The notes below the pieces were generated by a model, which saw nothing but the letters and a program-made list of their open reading frames with translations, was not told the DNA's origin and did no database searches. From Chamaea fasciata (Eukaryota > Chordata > Aves > Passeriformes > Sylviidae), in assembly GCA_029207755.1 (NCBI GenBank), contig JARCOQ010000016.1:5523001-5587000 (forward strand): a DNA stretch of 64,000 bases, read 5' to 3'. The position numbers and the translations under genes were made by a program. Positions 34,406 to 47,583 of the stretch are shown piece after piece; the first letter of the stretch is position 1, and every line of letters begins with the position of its first letter.

Positions 34406-37400
34406 TCAAACAAGACAGCATTAGTGTAGTGAACACTTCAAGCTTTAAAGCAAATCTAGCCACAGTGGGGAAAAGCTGTCCCTGAGCTTTAGGGGAAGGA
34501 AACACCAAGCACTGTTATTTTCTCTCAATCATGACATTCTCTCCAACAGCTCTTGCAACGTCTGTATAATGTAAACCCTTCAGGCAGCTCTGAGTTCTGC
34601 TCTCAGAGACTGTGATTCATTCCTGGAACAGCACATCAGAGATGCTGTTTTCAGGACAATTTGAAAGACTGAAACACCTTCAGACCTCCTCTGTAGATGT
34701 AACCCATCAGAGCTATCCCCTGACAGCCTCTATGGGCAATTTCTCAGCCTAAAGTCCGAGCCCTGTAGCAGAGCTGAGTATCAATGGCCCAGCTGGAGAC
34801 AAGAGACACTCAAAGGATCTGGAAATCTCCTCAGGATGGTTGTTCAGCTGAGCCTCAGACTGAGCTTCCATTGTGCCTTATCTTTATCACAGAGTCCCAG
34901 ACACAAGGGTGTAACATGGGCTGATGCCAAGACCCAGGGACGGGACAGTTATCACAAAACATCTAAGTGGTTTGGGAAGTGGGTTCTTTCCAACTCACAC
35001 CAGGCACTTCATGCTGAACAGCCCATTTATGATGGGGCCAATTGAGCAGTTTTCCGCTTCTGCTGAGAAAGGCATTTCTACCACTCCCTCACCTCTCCTG
35101 GCTTCATGCTGGCTCTGGCACTTATCCAATCCCTTATTGGGCTGTCTTAGCTCCCTAAACTGGCAGAAAATGAGCAGCCATGGCAAGGGAAGAGTTTCTG
35201 AATCAGCGTTGCTGAGGCGATACAAGCCCGCGGCAGTGTGAGCCGGGGCTGGGCAGCAGGACTGCCACGCTCCACCAGAGAGCTGGGAGAGGCTCAGCCC
35301 CCGGCTCCACTTGCACCTCAGCAGCTGTACTTGCTCTGTAGATCTTCCCTACCCTTCACAGAGAGAAAGGATCCTTCAGGGGATGAATCAGCTGCTGTAA
35401 GGTTGTCATTTCTCACTCTCTGCACTGACTGCAGGGTGAACCATCATCCACACGCTCCTAATTCCAAACTTCAGTCTCAATTACCAGGTATGTTGAGATG
35501 AATAGGGACAGTATTGTCCATTTGACTGAAAATGGGGCAGTTATGGTAAACCTGCAACATAAAACTAAAGTCACTGTCATCTAGAGCTGAGCTGTTCTGC
35601 AAATGGAAGGAAAGAAAGGAGAAAGAATATGAAGGGATGACAAAGTTTGGCGGCCTCTGGCCAAGACACCGACTCTCCTCACTAGCTTTAGTTCACATAA
35701 CTAAAAGCAGCACTCTAGTAGTGATTCTGCACCTCCTACTTGTTGCACTTGGGGGCTGTACCACAGGCTCAGCTCCTGGGCACAGCTCAGGGAGTGCTCA
35801 GCAAGCTCTGGAACAAGGAAGCCTCTGCTGCTGCGCTTGCTTGCATTTGTTTTGCTGTTGCTCTATTTGCAGTCTAACTATTGCAAGCCTGACCTTCTTG
35901 CCTACTTAATCATTAAATATTTTGTTCTGTTGCTGTTGATCTATCTGGTATGACAGTATGCAGTTGATTTCAGGTCAAACTGATAAAGCTGGGTTGCACC
36001 ACCTTCAATACCTCAGCACGAGAGAGGCAAGCACAGGGATCTGTGGGCAGCCTGCTGCCAGGACACGTTCAACAGCACAAAGAGTGAGCTATACTCACAG
36101 CCACAAACATCTCAGAGGAAATAGCTGGACTTCTAGCTCCAGAAAATCACAACTGCTGTGTGAGGCGGGACATGGCTCTGCGTGGCCCTCTGATGTGACC
36201 CCTTTCTTGTGTCTCTTGCCCTTGCTTACAAGGAACCCACCACAGTAAAAGCCAGCAGGAGTTATCTGAGGCTGCATTTTGGGATGCACTGCTGGTCAAG
36301 AATGGGGCTGGCAGGGAAGGTGTAGAGATTTTGGGGGATTTAAGTTAAAGGATGCACGGTTGGTGTTTCAGTGGCCCAGGCTGGCTGACTGGCAGTGGTG
36401 TGGTTGCCTTTAGGTGGGCGATACCCAATGCTCCACATCCTCACCAGTACTACCTGGGTCACAAGCAGTGGCAGAATGCCACGTGGGCATGAGAGATGGA
36501 GGACAAGCAGGCCACGAGCACCCTGAGGGGCCTGGCTGCCCCAGGAATGCACTCAGAGCAGTGTCAGTGCCTGGCAGGTGTTTTGTGCTGGGCTCTGTGT
36601 GCTCAGGCAGGGCAGCACGTAGCAGTGCGGCTCCGGAGCGAAACACGTACCAGACACATTAGTGAGACAGGAATTTCTTGTCATTGCAAGACTTTTACTT
36701 ACCTTTGTCATTTTAATGCATTGCACTCAGAGCCTGGCTTGGGGAAAAAAAAAACAAGCCAAACCAAAAAAACCCAAAAAACAAACCACAATACACTCCC
36801 CCTGGCTTTTCAGAGATAATTTAAGTCTCTTTCTGAAAGGTCTTTTTATGAGTTCAGAGGCTCCCAGGGCAAGGATGAAATACCAGCAGAGCAGCAGCAA
36901 CACGTCACTTTTGCCCCGCAGGGTGCTGCTGGTCCAAGAAAACCCTGCAGGAACAAACATTTTGCCCAGGCACAGAGCATGTGCCATTGCAAGTTCTCAT
37001 CGCAGTGCCCACGTCCTGCATCCTGTGCCAGCTGTGATCCTTCCTGCCTGTCTTTACAGCCCCTCTGCCTCTTAGCTCATGGAGCAGGCAGGGCTGAGTC
37101 ATCCTAGGCATGCTCTGGGGGAAACCATTGCCTCCAGCCCATTTCTTGGAAACTAATAAAAACATAAATCCCAGAAATGTTGCGACACACTTCCTCCTTC
37201 TGCTTCTGGGTGGCTGCTGTGCTGCAACATCTCCACAACACACAGGCAGCTCCAGTGAGTGCCCAGCAGCTGTTAGCTCCAGGACCCTGCTGACCATGCC
37301 CCACTCTGGATCAGATCCACCTCCTTCCTTGCCTTCCTTGCATCTACAAGGCTGGGGGCTCATATTTGCTGAATAATGACCTTTATATGATCTAACCTTT

Positions 37401-38470
37401 GGACAAATGTACCTTTAGCCTTGTGCTTCCTCATCATGTAAGACACCCCTTTCTTCCCTGAATGATCTTATTCCTTATTCCTTGGCTGGTTATGCCAAAC
37501 TTCCTCCTGAAAACCACTATTCAACCAGGTAGACCTCAATTGTTTTCTACAAGGCTTAAGCCTTTATGAGGGATGCAAGCTCCAGGTGTTTCATATGTTC
37601 AGTTTAAAATCATTCCATTCTCCTGTCTTGTTCCCCTTCTGGAGCCTGCCAGGTCAGCTGGCTTCATTAACTTCATTAACTTCTTCCCTCTATCCCTTAG
37701 AATCCGCTGTTGCAAAAATGAAGTCCTCCCAGAAGCTTCAAATCTAATTTTGTCTTTCCATTGCACTCATGAATCCACTCATGATCACTTGATCCAAGCT
37801 AATTTTCTGTGGCTAGCTATTACATGTCTTCTACCTCAGACACAAAGTCTGAAATCGTATCCCTCCCGGGCAGTTCAGAGCTGACTTTATGAAGAAGTTT
37901 ATGGGCTACAACCCCCCAGGGATGGTTGGGCTTTACCATTATTAACAACCTTTGATCTCCATTTGACATCAAGAAAGCCAAAGTCTCCTGTAACAATACT
38001 GATCTTTTTCTCTAGTAACACGGAGATCTCAAATCCTACCTAAACCTGAATCTGGAGGATCTAATAGGATTCCAAGAGCCTTTTTACTTCCCTGTGTCAG
38101 CAGAGTGCTTGGAGGGTCATAGTACTGCTAATGAAGAACCTTGAGGTCTCGGGAGGAGGAGGAGGAGGTTATAGAGGAATGCCAAGCACCTTTTCCCATG
38201 TATATGTTCTTGCACACACATGCATGGGTTTGTAATTTGAAACTCTCTTTACTTCTGGACAGGCTTTGCAAACTGCTTAGACCACATTCTCTGAGGTGTT
38301 TAAAGAGGGTGGAGTATGCAGTATTTATTTAGGTACTCTACAAACCTTAATAAGAATTGAGTGCTTGTAGCAATTGCAGAGAGCAAACAGAGAGCCAGCT
38401 GGCAGAAACTGAACAGTGCCACTGCATTTTTATTGCTTCTAACCCCAAAACCCAGATTTTTTTTTTCAAA
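34406..38470. other. Spacer between the two P450 genes
   Basis: About 4 kb between the stop of the CYP2K-like gene and the start of CYP2W1. I see no extra P450 exon or pseudogene fragment. It must hold the 3' UTR of the first gene (an ATTAAA occurs at 35912-35917) and the promoter of the second. An A/C-rich low-complexity tract lies at 36747-36791 and a short GGA repeat at about 38153-38168. Confidence 0.6.
36747..36791. repeat. A/C-rich low-complexity tract
   Basis: G4 then A10 followed by alternating A-runs and CC/CCC groups. Similar tracts occur at several other places in the window, all with the A/C strand on plus. Confidence 0.7.
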
Positions 38471-41400
38471 ATGTCTTTTTTAATTTCATTTCTCTCTGAT
38501 CCTGCATTAGTTTGTCTGCTGTGTGCAGCAGTATTATTAGCTGTAGCCTATTTTTCAACTGGCTATAAAAATTCAGCTTTTAAATTACCTCCTGGTCCAA
38601 CTCCTCTTCCGATCATTGGTAACCTGCACTTGGTGGATCTTAGAAGGCAAGATAAATCACTAATGAAGGTAGGACAAAAAAAAAAAAAAAACAAAAAACC
38701 AACCCTAACCCAGACCCTCATAGAATTTAAAGCTGCCTGGGATGTATCAGTCAGAACTTTTTGTCTTTTTTAATTCAAACTGAATTGTAAAGGTGTGAAA
38801 ATTGCTTTATAATATCTGTCTGGGCTTCTTCTACTCAATGTCTGTGTTGATGCAATATAATTTAGGAGCAATCAACCATTTAAAAAGGACCTCTGGGTAA
38901 TATGGGATTTCTTCATGTAATTGTGATGATGTACATGAAGTCTATAATGCTTGTGGGATTTGAAATATTAATTTGACAGCTTGGACACCTAGAAATCTTT
39001 TAAAGCATTAGGCTATAACTAACATGAATTAAATTGCTTCCCTCCCCTATGCCCCGGAGAGCTGGCAAGAGGAATTCCACAATGCAGTGACCCTAAATCT
39101 GCCGCCAACTCCAGATGCTCCATTGCCAAATCTCTCTCCCTTTGGATGAATGGGACACGCGTTGAAGTCTAGATGGCAGCGCAAGGGAGGGATGGGGAAG
39201 CTGCTCTGGGGAACCAGAGTGAATTACCTGTGAGCTCTTGCACTAACCTGTAATTAAGACGACTTGCCCCGCTGACGGTGGCGAGCTGTCCGTGTGTGCA
39301 GGACGGGGCTGCTCCTGCGCTGCCGGGGATGGATCCCTGGGGCTGACCCACGCTGGGGTCACGGAGGCAGCGAGCACACAGGCAGGGGGGTCACAGCCAG
39401 GTGTGCACGGCTCCTGTGACACCAGCGCTCAGCAAACACGGGCTGTGCTGCGGGAGCAGCCGCCGGGGGTTGCTCCTGCCGTGGGGTGAGGCCCCGGCAC
39501 CTGGAGCTGTTCCGGGCGATGTCAGGGCTGGGGTCAGTTTACCCAGCAGGGCTGGGCAGACGCTGCTGCAGCCTCGGAACGGCGCTTTGGAATTACCTCC
39601 GCGTGCTTTTGTCCCTTGCCGGGCTGTGCTTGGTGTTGCCCATGTTTGCCTTTGCTTTGGGATTACTCCAGAGGGGTTATCCCTCCATCTCACCCCACGG
39701 AGAGCAAAAACGGTGTTTGCACTAAGCAGTTGACACTGCCTGGGGTTTGCTGGGTGGGCGCTGATGGGTGCCCTCTTTGTCCTGTGAAAGGGACACTGCT
39801 CTTCTGGTGTAGTAGCAGGATGCACGAGTGCTTTAGTACATCAGGAGCATCACACCAAAGCTTTCCTCTGTTACAGCATCATTGTTTGCGCTGAACTATC
39901 TTCTCTTCTTTGGTCTTTCTCCAGTTTGCCAACTTCAGCTGCCATTTGAGGTCCAGTCTGTTAGATGTTTGTTTTTGTTTCGTTTAGTTTTTCATTTATT
40001 TTCTTCTTAACAGCAAAACCAGATTAGTGATGCACTGATGGGGTGGGGGCTCCTTCATGGCAAGAAGCCTGAATTCCACACATCTGTACAAAATGCCTCG
40101 TGTTTGACCGTGACGAGCTCTGGCTCACGGGTGCCCCTCTGCAGGTAGCGGCTCTGCAGCCATTCCCAGCTGGATGCCAGGATGAAAAACGTCCTTTCAG
40201 ACAGCAAGAGGTGCTGTTCCCTGCACGCTCCCTCCCTTCCTCACCATCACAGCTCACCTCTTTTTTCCAGCTTGCAGAAAAATACGGCCCCATCTTCACC
40301 CTCCACTTTGGGTTCCAGAAAGTTGTGGTCCTGACCGGGTACGAAGTTGTGCGAGAAGCGCTTGTGAACTACACAGAGGAGTTTGTAGACAGACCATCCA
40401 TCCCAATATTTGACCAAATTCAGAATGGAAACGGTACTAGAGCAAGGAGTGGGGCAGTGGGAGGGACAATGCTGTCGGTGCCTGTGATGATGATGATGAT
40501 GATAAGGCACAGCCTAACTGTGCATCCCTGGAGCTCAGCTTTTAAACATCCCCTTGGGCCCTTCTGAAGCCAAGTGACAGCAAACATTTGGCTTTCCTTG
40601 CATGCGATGACTCCTGGCCTTCCACAGTTTCTGCTGACACACTTGCAGCCCATCCATATCCAAAAAGTTGAGGAGTGGGAGGAGTGGGATTTTTGAAGGC
40701 ACTGTGGTAGTTCTGGGGTTAATCTCTGTGAGATGTCTGCTGGCTCACTGTCACCACCGCATTTATGAACCCTCTGCACATTTCCAGGAGACTTTGGACT
40801 ACCTGGCTTGGCTGTTGGGCTTGGCTACCTGGAGCTGTCAGGTTTTTTCCCTTTCTCCCACTGCCTTTGTCGTGTCAGTTCCCACACCTTCGCCTCCCCA
40901 CAAAAGTTCTCAGGTTGACCAGCCTGAAACAGGTTCAGGCAGAAGCAAGAGGCTGAGGCTGGAAATTCATCCCCACAAACAATCCCATAGTTTTTTCAAG
41001 GTAACTTTCCACCCCTGATTATTTCAGAGGATTTTTTGCTTTGTCCATCCTCTGCTTCATGTGAGGCTTTAGCTGGGAGAACCAAAAGGCAGCTTTATAT
41101 GCTGGTCACATGCTGAAGTTGGGATTAGAATTAGAAATTAAATTACCCAGCCATAATGTCAATAGATGAATTTATTGCTACATAAATAAAAGGAATTGAT
41201 GAGGAGAAAGGTATATTTTAGAGCTAATTTACATGTAAAACATCCCTGTGGGAGACTATCAGCATTGCATCATAAGTCCTTTCACATTTACCTTCTCAGC
41301 CCAAGTCTGAGGCACTTAGAGGTGACCCAAAGATAGAAGTTCTCAGGGGCTGTTAAGCAACAAGGGTCACAAATTTTCCCATGAAACAGTTTTTTTCTTC

Positions 41401-44400
41401 AGAAAATGCCATTTTGTTGACTGTGAAGATGCTCTCAGAAAAGGAATGATCCAAATGAAATTGAATAAATTAAAGAAAAATTAAAAATTGAAGTTTAGAA
41501 ATTTGCTTTGACATTTTTAGAGCAAGAGGTTTTGCTATCCAAATTAAAACTACACTGCTTTAAAACAGAAAAGCAAACGTATTCAAAAGCCTCACAGCCC
41601 TGGTGAAGATGTGAAGTGCCAACATCCAGATTTTCAACTGACCACAAGCTGAGATAGTTTTTGGATTATTGACCCAATTTTTCCTTTACAGCACTGAAAC
41701 ACCCATCCCTGCTTGGAGGTGCTTGAGATCATCGTGGCATGAGCTCAGGAACCTCCACAAAAATGTCCGTATTTTTTTGCCACTGCTGAAAATACATCAC
41801 TGTTGAGAATCTCCAAAAAGCAGTTTAGGTTTGAGGAGACTGAATTATCCCATCCCACAAAGATAAATTACCTTTATGGCAAGAATAGGATGAAGGGAAA
41901 AGCTTCAGAGACACAAGGTGCTTGAAGCCCTAGACTTGCAACTGGCAGGGTCAAAAATGTCCCGTGATTGACTCAAGCCAACATCTCCCCCCAGCTCTAC
42001 AGCCAACCCATACTGGTCTGAAAGCCACACCTGCCCATCTGCCACTCAGGAGAGGACTGGGGTAACTGGGCTGGAAGGGAGGGTGCTTTTCCCAAACTAC
42101 AGTGGGAATGGGGCTGAGAGGATACAGGGATGCGGCACACGGAAAGAGGAGAACTTTAGTCCCTAAATCCATGTGAAAACAGGCAGCAGAAACACCTGTG
42201 GAGCTCCCTGCTCCCCCAGTGCCCTCTTTGGTTTGTTGTGGGGGATTCCTCCGTGGCCTGAGCCCAGCACATTTCTCACGGGCTGCCCAGGTCTGTTCTT
42301 CTCCATCGGGGAGCTGTGGAGGACCACGCGGAGGTTCACCGTGTCCAGCATGCGCAACCTCGGCATGGGCAAACAGATGATAGAAGGCAGGATCTTTGAG
42401 GAGCTTCACTTCCTCATCGAGATGATCAAATCCTTCAAAGGTGAGCTGGCGACGATCCCAGGGCTGCCCAGCCTCGTGTGTGTCACAGCTTTTCCACGTC
42501 TCACAGCTTTCCCATCCCGCTCCTGCTGCAGGGGAACCTTTCAGCTTGCCGTCCTTCAACTGCGCTCCCATCAACGTCACCTTCATCATGCTCTTTGGGG
42601 ACAGGTTTGACTACAAGGACCCAACATTTCTCACTCTTTTAAAACTCATAGATGAAGTTATGATTCTTCTGGGATCCCCGAATTTAAACGTAAGTAACCT
42701 GTCCCACAGATAAACAATTTTTTTTACGCTGGCACATGAGCTACACCAACCATAGGAGTTACTTCAGCGGTTTTCAAATGGTCAGAACCAGCTATTACAT
42801 TTAAAATGTGACAGTTCTCCACGTGCCACTTCGGTCACCAAAATCTGCTGCTAGATTCCCCTTGCCTACTTTCCATTTGACCCATCCCGCACACCTGTGT
42901 GGAGCTAAAATGAGAACTGAACTGTGGTTATTTTAGCTTATGAAAATCTGCCTGAGAAGTCTCTGGGATCCTGAGATACTGCTACTAAAGACAAAACTCA
43001 GCTGACGCATTGCCCCTTAGGGAAAAGCTGTTTCAACATGTGCTAAGGTGATTCTGTGTGATTCCGTGTGGTATTTCTGAAGGCCTAATGCTTCTCTTTT
43101 TAAATTTCTCATTAGTATTTCAATTTCTACCCGTTCCTTGGATTTCTTTTCAAAACCCACAAGATCATGCTCAAGAAAATCGAGGATGTGCGTGCCATTC
43201 TAAGGCAATACATGAAGGCGAGCAGGGAGGATATCAATGAGAACAGTGTGAGGAGCTACATCGATGCACTGATATTCAAGCAACAAGAGGTATTGGACTG
43301 CTTAGCTCTGATGGCTGTTTGCAATGCCTCCTTTGGATTTTCTAGCTAAAAGAGTTGCTGAGTCTTGTTTTCAGTCATGTCATGTAAATCTATTGAAATC
43401 CACGCTGTTCCTCCAGTGGTATTTAAATCAGATGCCAGGCTCTTAAAATCAGTACATTTTTCTATCAAAATTAAGATACAAAAGCTACTCTCAGTCAACT
43501 CCTGAAATAGTGGCACTAATAAAGTGAGATCAACTACTCGCTCCTAGTAGAAAATGCATGAATTCACATGAAAGCTGACTCTGCCTTTCTTTTTATGAAA
43601 ACAAATCAATTAATCATTGATACTGTTGCTCCATCAAGATGAATGATCCCCTTAAAGTACTTGAATGATAAATTATCAGTACAAGTCCTAACCCTGCCTT
43701 GCATCTTACTTAGCAGAAGCTCGGCAGTTTCACACATCAGTTGATCTCATTCAACACAAAATATTTGGGCTCTGAGCTTTTTCTTCTTTCCAGCTGGATC
43801 CAGGCTGACCTTAGGCACTAAGTATTCCACTCAGCTATGTGGAGGAGGAGATAGCACAGTTCTAAAGGCAGAAATGGCCTGAAAGGTGATTTTGAGCATT
43901 GTTGGGGATTCAAACCTGGCTTTGGACAGGAGGAGTCCCTCAGAGGTAGGATTGAATCTGCTTCTGTTCAGGGCAGAGACCAGGCTCTTTCCAAACCTGC
44001 AAGGCTGAGTCTGAACAGCTCTGGGCTTCAGCCTGCTTCCAGGGGAGATGGGTGTTGAACCAAAACTCCCCTCCAAACCTTCCACCTGTGGTGCTCCATC
44101 TCTGGTGGATGCTTTCCATTCAAGATTAGGTCCATTTTATCACCCAGTTCACAAACACAAGACCACAGCCAGCTGTGCTGTAGGTTATGCAGCATTTCCT
44201 GAGTTTGCTGAATGCTCAGACTGATGATTTTATGACTTTCCTTACCTCTTGTGCTTTTCAAGGAGAAGAACAAGAAAGACAGCCTCTTCCATGATGACAA
44301 CTTAATGGCATCCATACTTGACCTGGTCATGGCTGGAACAGAGACCATTGCCACCACACTCCAGTGGTCCATCCTGCTCATGATGAAATACCCAGAGATT

Positions 44401-46396
44401 CAAAGTGAGCAGCTTTTACCTACTCCATCCATGGCAAGGCTGAAATGGGGAAGAAAGAGGCCTGGCCTCAGATCCACAGCAGCTCTTTTGCCTTAAGAGC
44501 TGAATCCTAGCTCTCCTCTGCGATGAACTCCTAGTGCAACTAGGTGCTGATCAAAGTCACAATAAAATAGTCCCCTTGACTTGCTAGGAGAGAGGATGAG
44601 TGGAGATCAGATTATGATGCTGAGGAAACAACCACCCACATGCCTGAATTCAGCACAGAGCAGGGAAGCCCACACTGCTGCTTCACGAATCCTCTCTCTC
44701 TTCAAACTCTGGAAAAATTTTTTTTTTTTCCCCCAAACCAAATCCAAGGAGGGAGCTGGCTTCCTTGCTGGGACACATCCCTTTTGTTTGTTCCTTCCAG
44801 AAAAGGTTCAGGAGGAGATTGGGAGAACAGTCAAGGCTGGGAGCTGGGCCACGTATGAGGACAGGAAGAACATGCCCTACACCAACGCGGTGCTGCACGA
44901 GGTGCAGAGGTTCATCACCCTCCTGCCACACGTGCCCCGCTGCACTGCTGTGGACACCCACTTCAGGGGCTACTTCCTTCCCAAGGTAGGTATCTGCTCC
45001 CTCCCAGGAACACAAAACCCTCCCCAGAGCCACTGGAGAATGGTTTCCTTAGAGGGAAATACAGGGCAGAGTCCAAAACCATCCCCAGAAGAGTTTCTGT
45101 ATTGAGCCCAGTGTTTCATAAGGCTCAATCCAGTCCCTCTCATGCTCAGGACTTCCTCACTCCATGAGCAGCTCTGGTTTACCTCCTTGCCGCCCTCTGC
45201 ACAGTGAAGTATCTGCCAGAGAACTTGCAGGATCTTACCTTCCACTTGAGGTTTTCAGAGCACCATGAGGGGTTTGGCTCCAATCCTTGGCACTAGTGGG
45301 AAAATCTCACTGATGTCTCTCTGCTGGATGATTGGATAAAACCCTCATGGTCTCCACATATCCCAGGTGGAGCAAATCTCCTGGGACACCCAAAGTCTGT
45401 GTGAGAAAATGAAGCAAAACAGCATTTTGCTATCTTTTGTGCCTTTGGGTACTTTTCTTCCAGGGTATAATTGTAATCCCATCCCTTACCTCGGTGCTGC
45501 TGGATAAGACACAATGGGAGACACCACATCAATTCAACCCCAACCACTTTCTGGATGCTGAAGGGAATTTTGTAAAGAAAGGAGCTTTCCTGCCCTTCTC
45601 CACAGGTAACTAAAGGGCTGTCCTGCACAGAGCAGGGGCTGTGGCAGGGCCATTTCATTACAATACACACTGATGAGGTCTTCATGTCTAAACACTGCCC
45701 TGAACTCAGTCAATAAGCAACCAGACAACTGAGTGGAATCAATTGTTCTGCATCTGGGCAAATGGCTGCTCTCAGAGCGCAGCTCTCTCACTTCTAAATA
45801 TAGCACAAAGAAGGGTAGTAAAGAAGAAACACTCTCTTATCTAAAAGTGGTATGTGAGGATAAATTCCACAGGAAAAGTGACTTTCAAACTATTCCACTT
45901 TGGAAGGAGGTAGCATTCTTCTATCAGGCTGCTTTCCAGAAGAAAGATGCTGAGGGGGTTGAAAGAGCTATGGAGAGGAGAGGGCACACCACAAAAGTGT
46001 AATAACCCTGTAAGATGGCTTTAGCCTGTGTCAAAAGAGACCAGACAGAACCTTTAGCAGCACAGGTCCCTCTACTCCAAAATGCTTTAGTGCTTTTCAA
46101 GGTTTCCCTCCTGCTCCCATTGCAACATCTCAGGTGCTAACCTGTCCATGGCAAACATTCCAGCTGGGTTTTCCCACGAGGTGAACACTCTGCTTTCACC
46201 CACAGGGCGACGGAACTGCATCGGAGAAAGCCTGGCCAAGATGGAGCTGTTTGTCTTCTTTGTAGGGCTGCTCCAAACATTCACTTTCCGACCCCAACCG
46301 GGAGTTTCAGAGTCTGACTTGGACCTCACCGTGCCCCAAACGACTTTCACATTGAGGCCTCAGCCTCAGGCAACCTGTGCCATCCTGCGGGAATAA
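38471..46396 (+). CDS. CYP2W1: CYP2W1, cytochrome P450 2W1
   Basis: Nine exons: 38471-38668, 40271-40433, 42291-42440, 42532-42689, 43116-43289, 44263-44404, 44801-44985, 45464-45605, 46206-46396. All are GT-AG and in phase; 500 aa plus TAA. Microsomal heme-thiolate monooxygenase; mammalian CYP2W1 is fetal/colon-restricted. Seen: N-terminal hydrophobic anchor (12-28), hinge LPPGPTPLP (39-47), W130xxxR134, I-helix AGTET (305-309), ExxR (362-365), and heme motif [10 protein letters not shown] with Cys442. The run [14 protein letters not shown] and the segments [12 protein letters not shown] and [10 protein letters not shown] match human CYP2W1 closely, which fixes orthology along with synteny. 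A sequon N185-V-T aligns with the human glycosylated Asn177. The upstream frame is open to a TTG with no other ATG, so 38471 is the start. There is no clear TATA box. Exons 4 and 7 are one codon shorter than in the neighbouring gene. Confidence 0.95.
40486..40502. repeat. ATG trinucleotide repeat
   Basis: Short (ATG)n run in CYP2W1 intron 2, about 50 bp after exon 2. Confidence 0.75.
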
Positions 46397-47577
46397 CCAC
46401 GGCCTTGGCCCAGAGCTTTGGGCTCCAAGACGCCAACTTTGCTCAAACTCACTGTCCCCCCATCCTGCCACACCACCACATCCCCTTCCCACTGTCCCCA
46501 TCCACTCCCCCTCCACTGCTCCATCCCCCCAAGGGCTGCTCCTTGCTCCTGTGCTGTGGGAGAGATGCAAACACAAACCATGGCGCTGACAATCACACCC
46601 CTCTTCTCAAGACAGACTGTGCACGGGGCTGGTGAAGGGACCAAGCTGCCAGGCTGGTGGAGGGGATGCAGCCCATGGGCAGTAGGGGCAACTCCCAGGC
46701 TCCCAAGGTTCATCATGTCACAGAAATCTGCCTGGAATCGTGAGGAAGAACAAACCACAAGCTGCAGAAAGACACCGTGGGCCACAGGCTTGAGCCATCC
46801 ATAGACACCTCCTGAGCTTTTCCATAGCTCACAGCAAAATCCTACCAGGATTTCACCCAGCAGGCAGCAAAGCCAAACACCAAGAGTGAAAAAGCTGATG
46901 GGTTCATGTGATTTGAGGACTAAAAGTCATTTCTGCCTTGGAACAGTGTCCTGGAAGATGCCCCAGAGCCTGCAAACCTGTTCAGATAAGCAAGTGCTGC
47001 TACGACTGCTCCCCAGTCGGGGTGAAACAGGAGCTGCATTTCTAAGTTTGCATTTTAAATCATGAGGCCACATGAGATTTGCACCAGCATCCGGTCATAA
47101 AGGGCTAATGACACAGAAAAATAAACTACACCCACTGCTAGTTTTACGCATCTCTGTCCTTCCTGACCTTGTTGAAAAGCAGCAAAAACCCTTCCCTCTC
47201 TTCAGATATCCTGGTTAATGTTAAGAGCCCACACCAGCAGTCATTCCGGTGTTTGGGATGGTCTGGCCTTTGGAACCAGCCACATAATTCCCCTGCAAAT
47301 GCAGTCTAATTTCACAGTGCCTGTTTTGAGCACACACATGCACAGGGAAGGGGGATCAGAGATTAAATGAGAGCTGGTTTTGGTTGGCTTCCTTTCCTCT
47401 GTAGCTCAGCCTGGCTGTTGCCTCTATCTGTGGCCCTCTTACATGCCATCATACTCCACAACTTTATTCCAGCTGAGGCAATTTTCCATCCATTTATCTG
47501 CCTGTGACTTCCCACTCCACGTGCATTTTCTTATCATGTGCTTTATCATATTGTTTGTTTCCCCTTCATGGGAACCC

Positions 47578-47583
47578 AATAAA
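47578..47583 (+). terminator. CYP2W1: Candidate CYP2W1 polyadenylation signal
   Basis: AATAAA about 1.2 kb after the CYP2W1 stop. Another AATAAA occurs at 47119-47124. Either could end the transcript; sequence alone cannot decide. Confidence 0.35.

Noticed and set aside
38357..38470. N-terminal extension of CYP2W1
   Set aside because: The frame is open upstream but begins at TTG and has no ATG. The ATG at 38471 gives the usual 66-codon first exon.
34406..38470. A third P450 gene or pseudogene between the two genes
   Set aside because: No heme motif, I-helix motif or other CYP2 exon fragment found on either strand.
41951..42589. 212-codon minus-strand open frame
   Set aside because: Runs antisense across CYP2W1 exon 3, intron 3 and part of exon 4. 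It is a shadow of GC-rich coding sequence.
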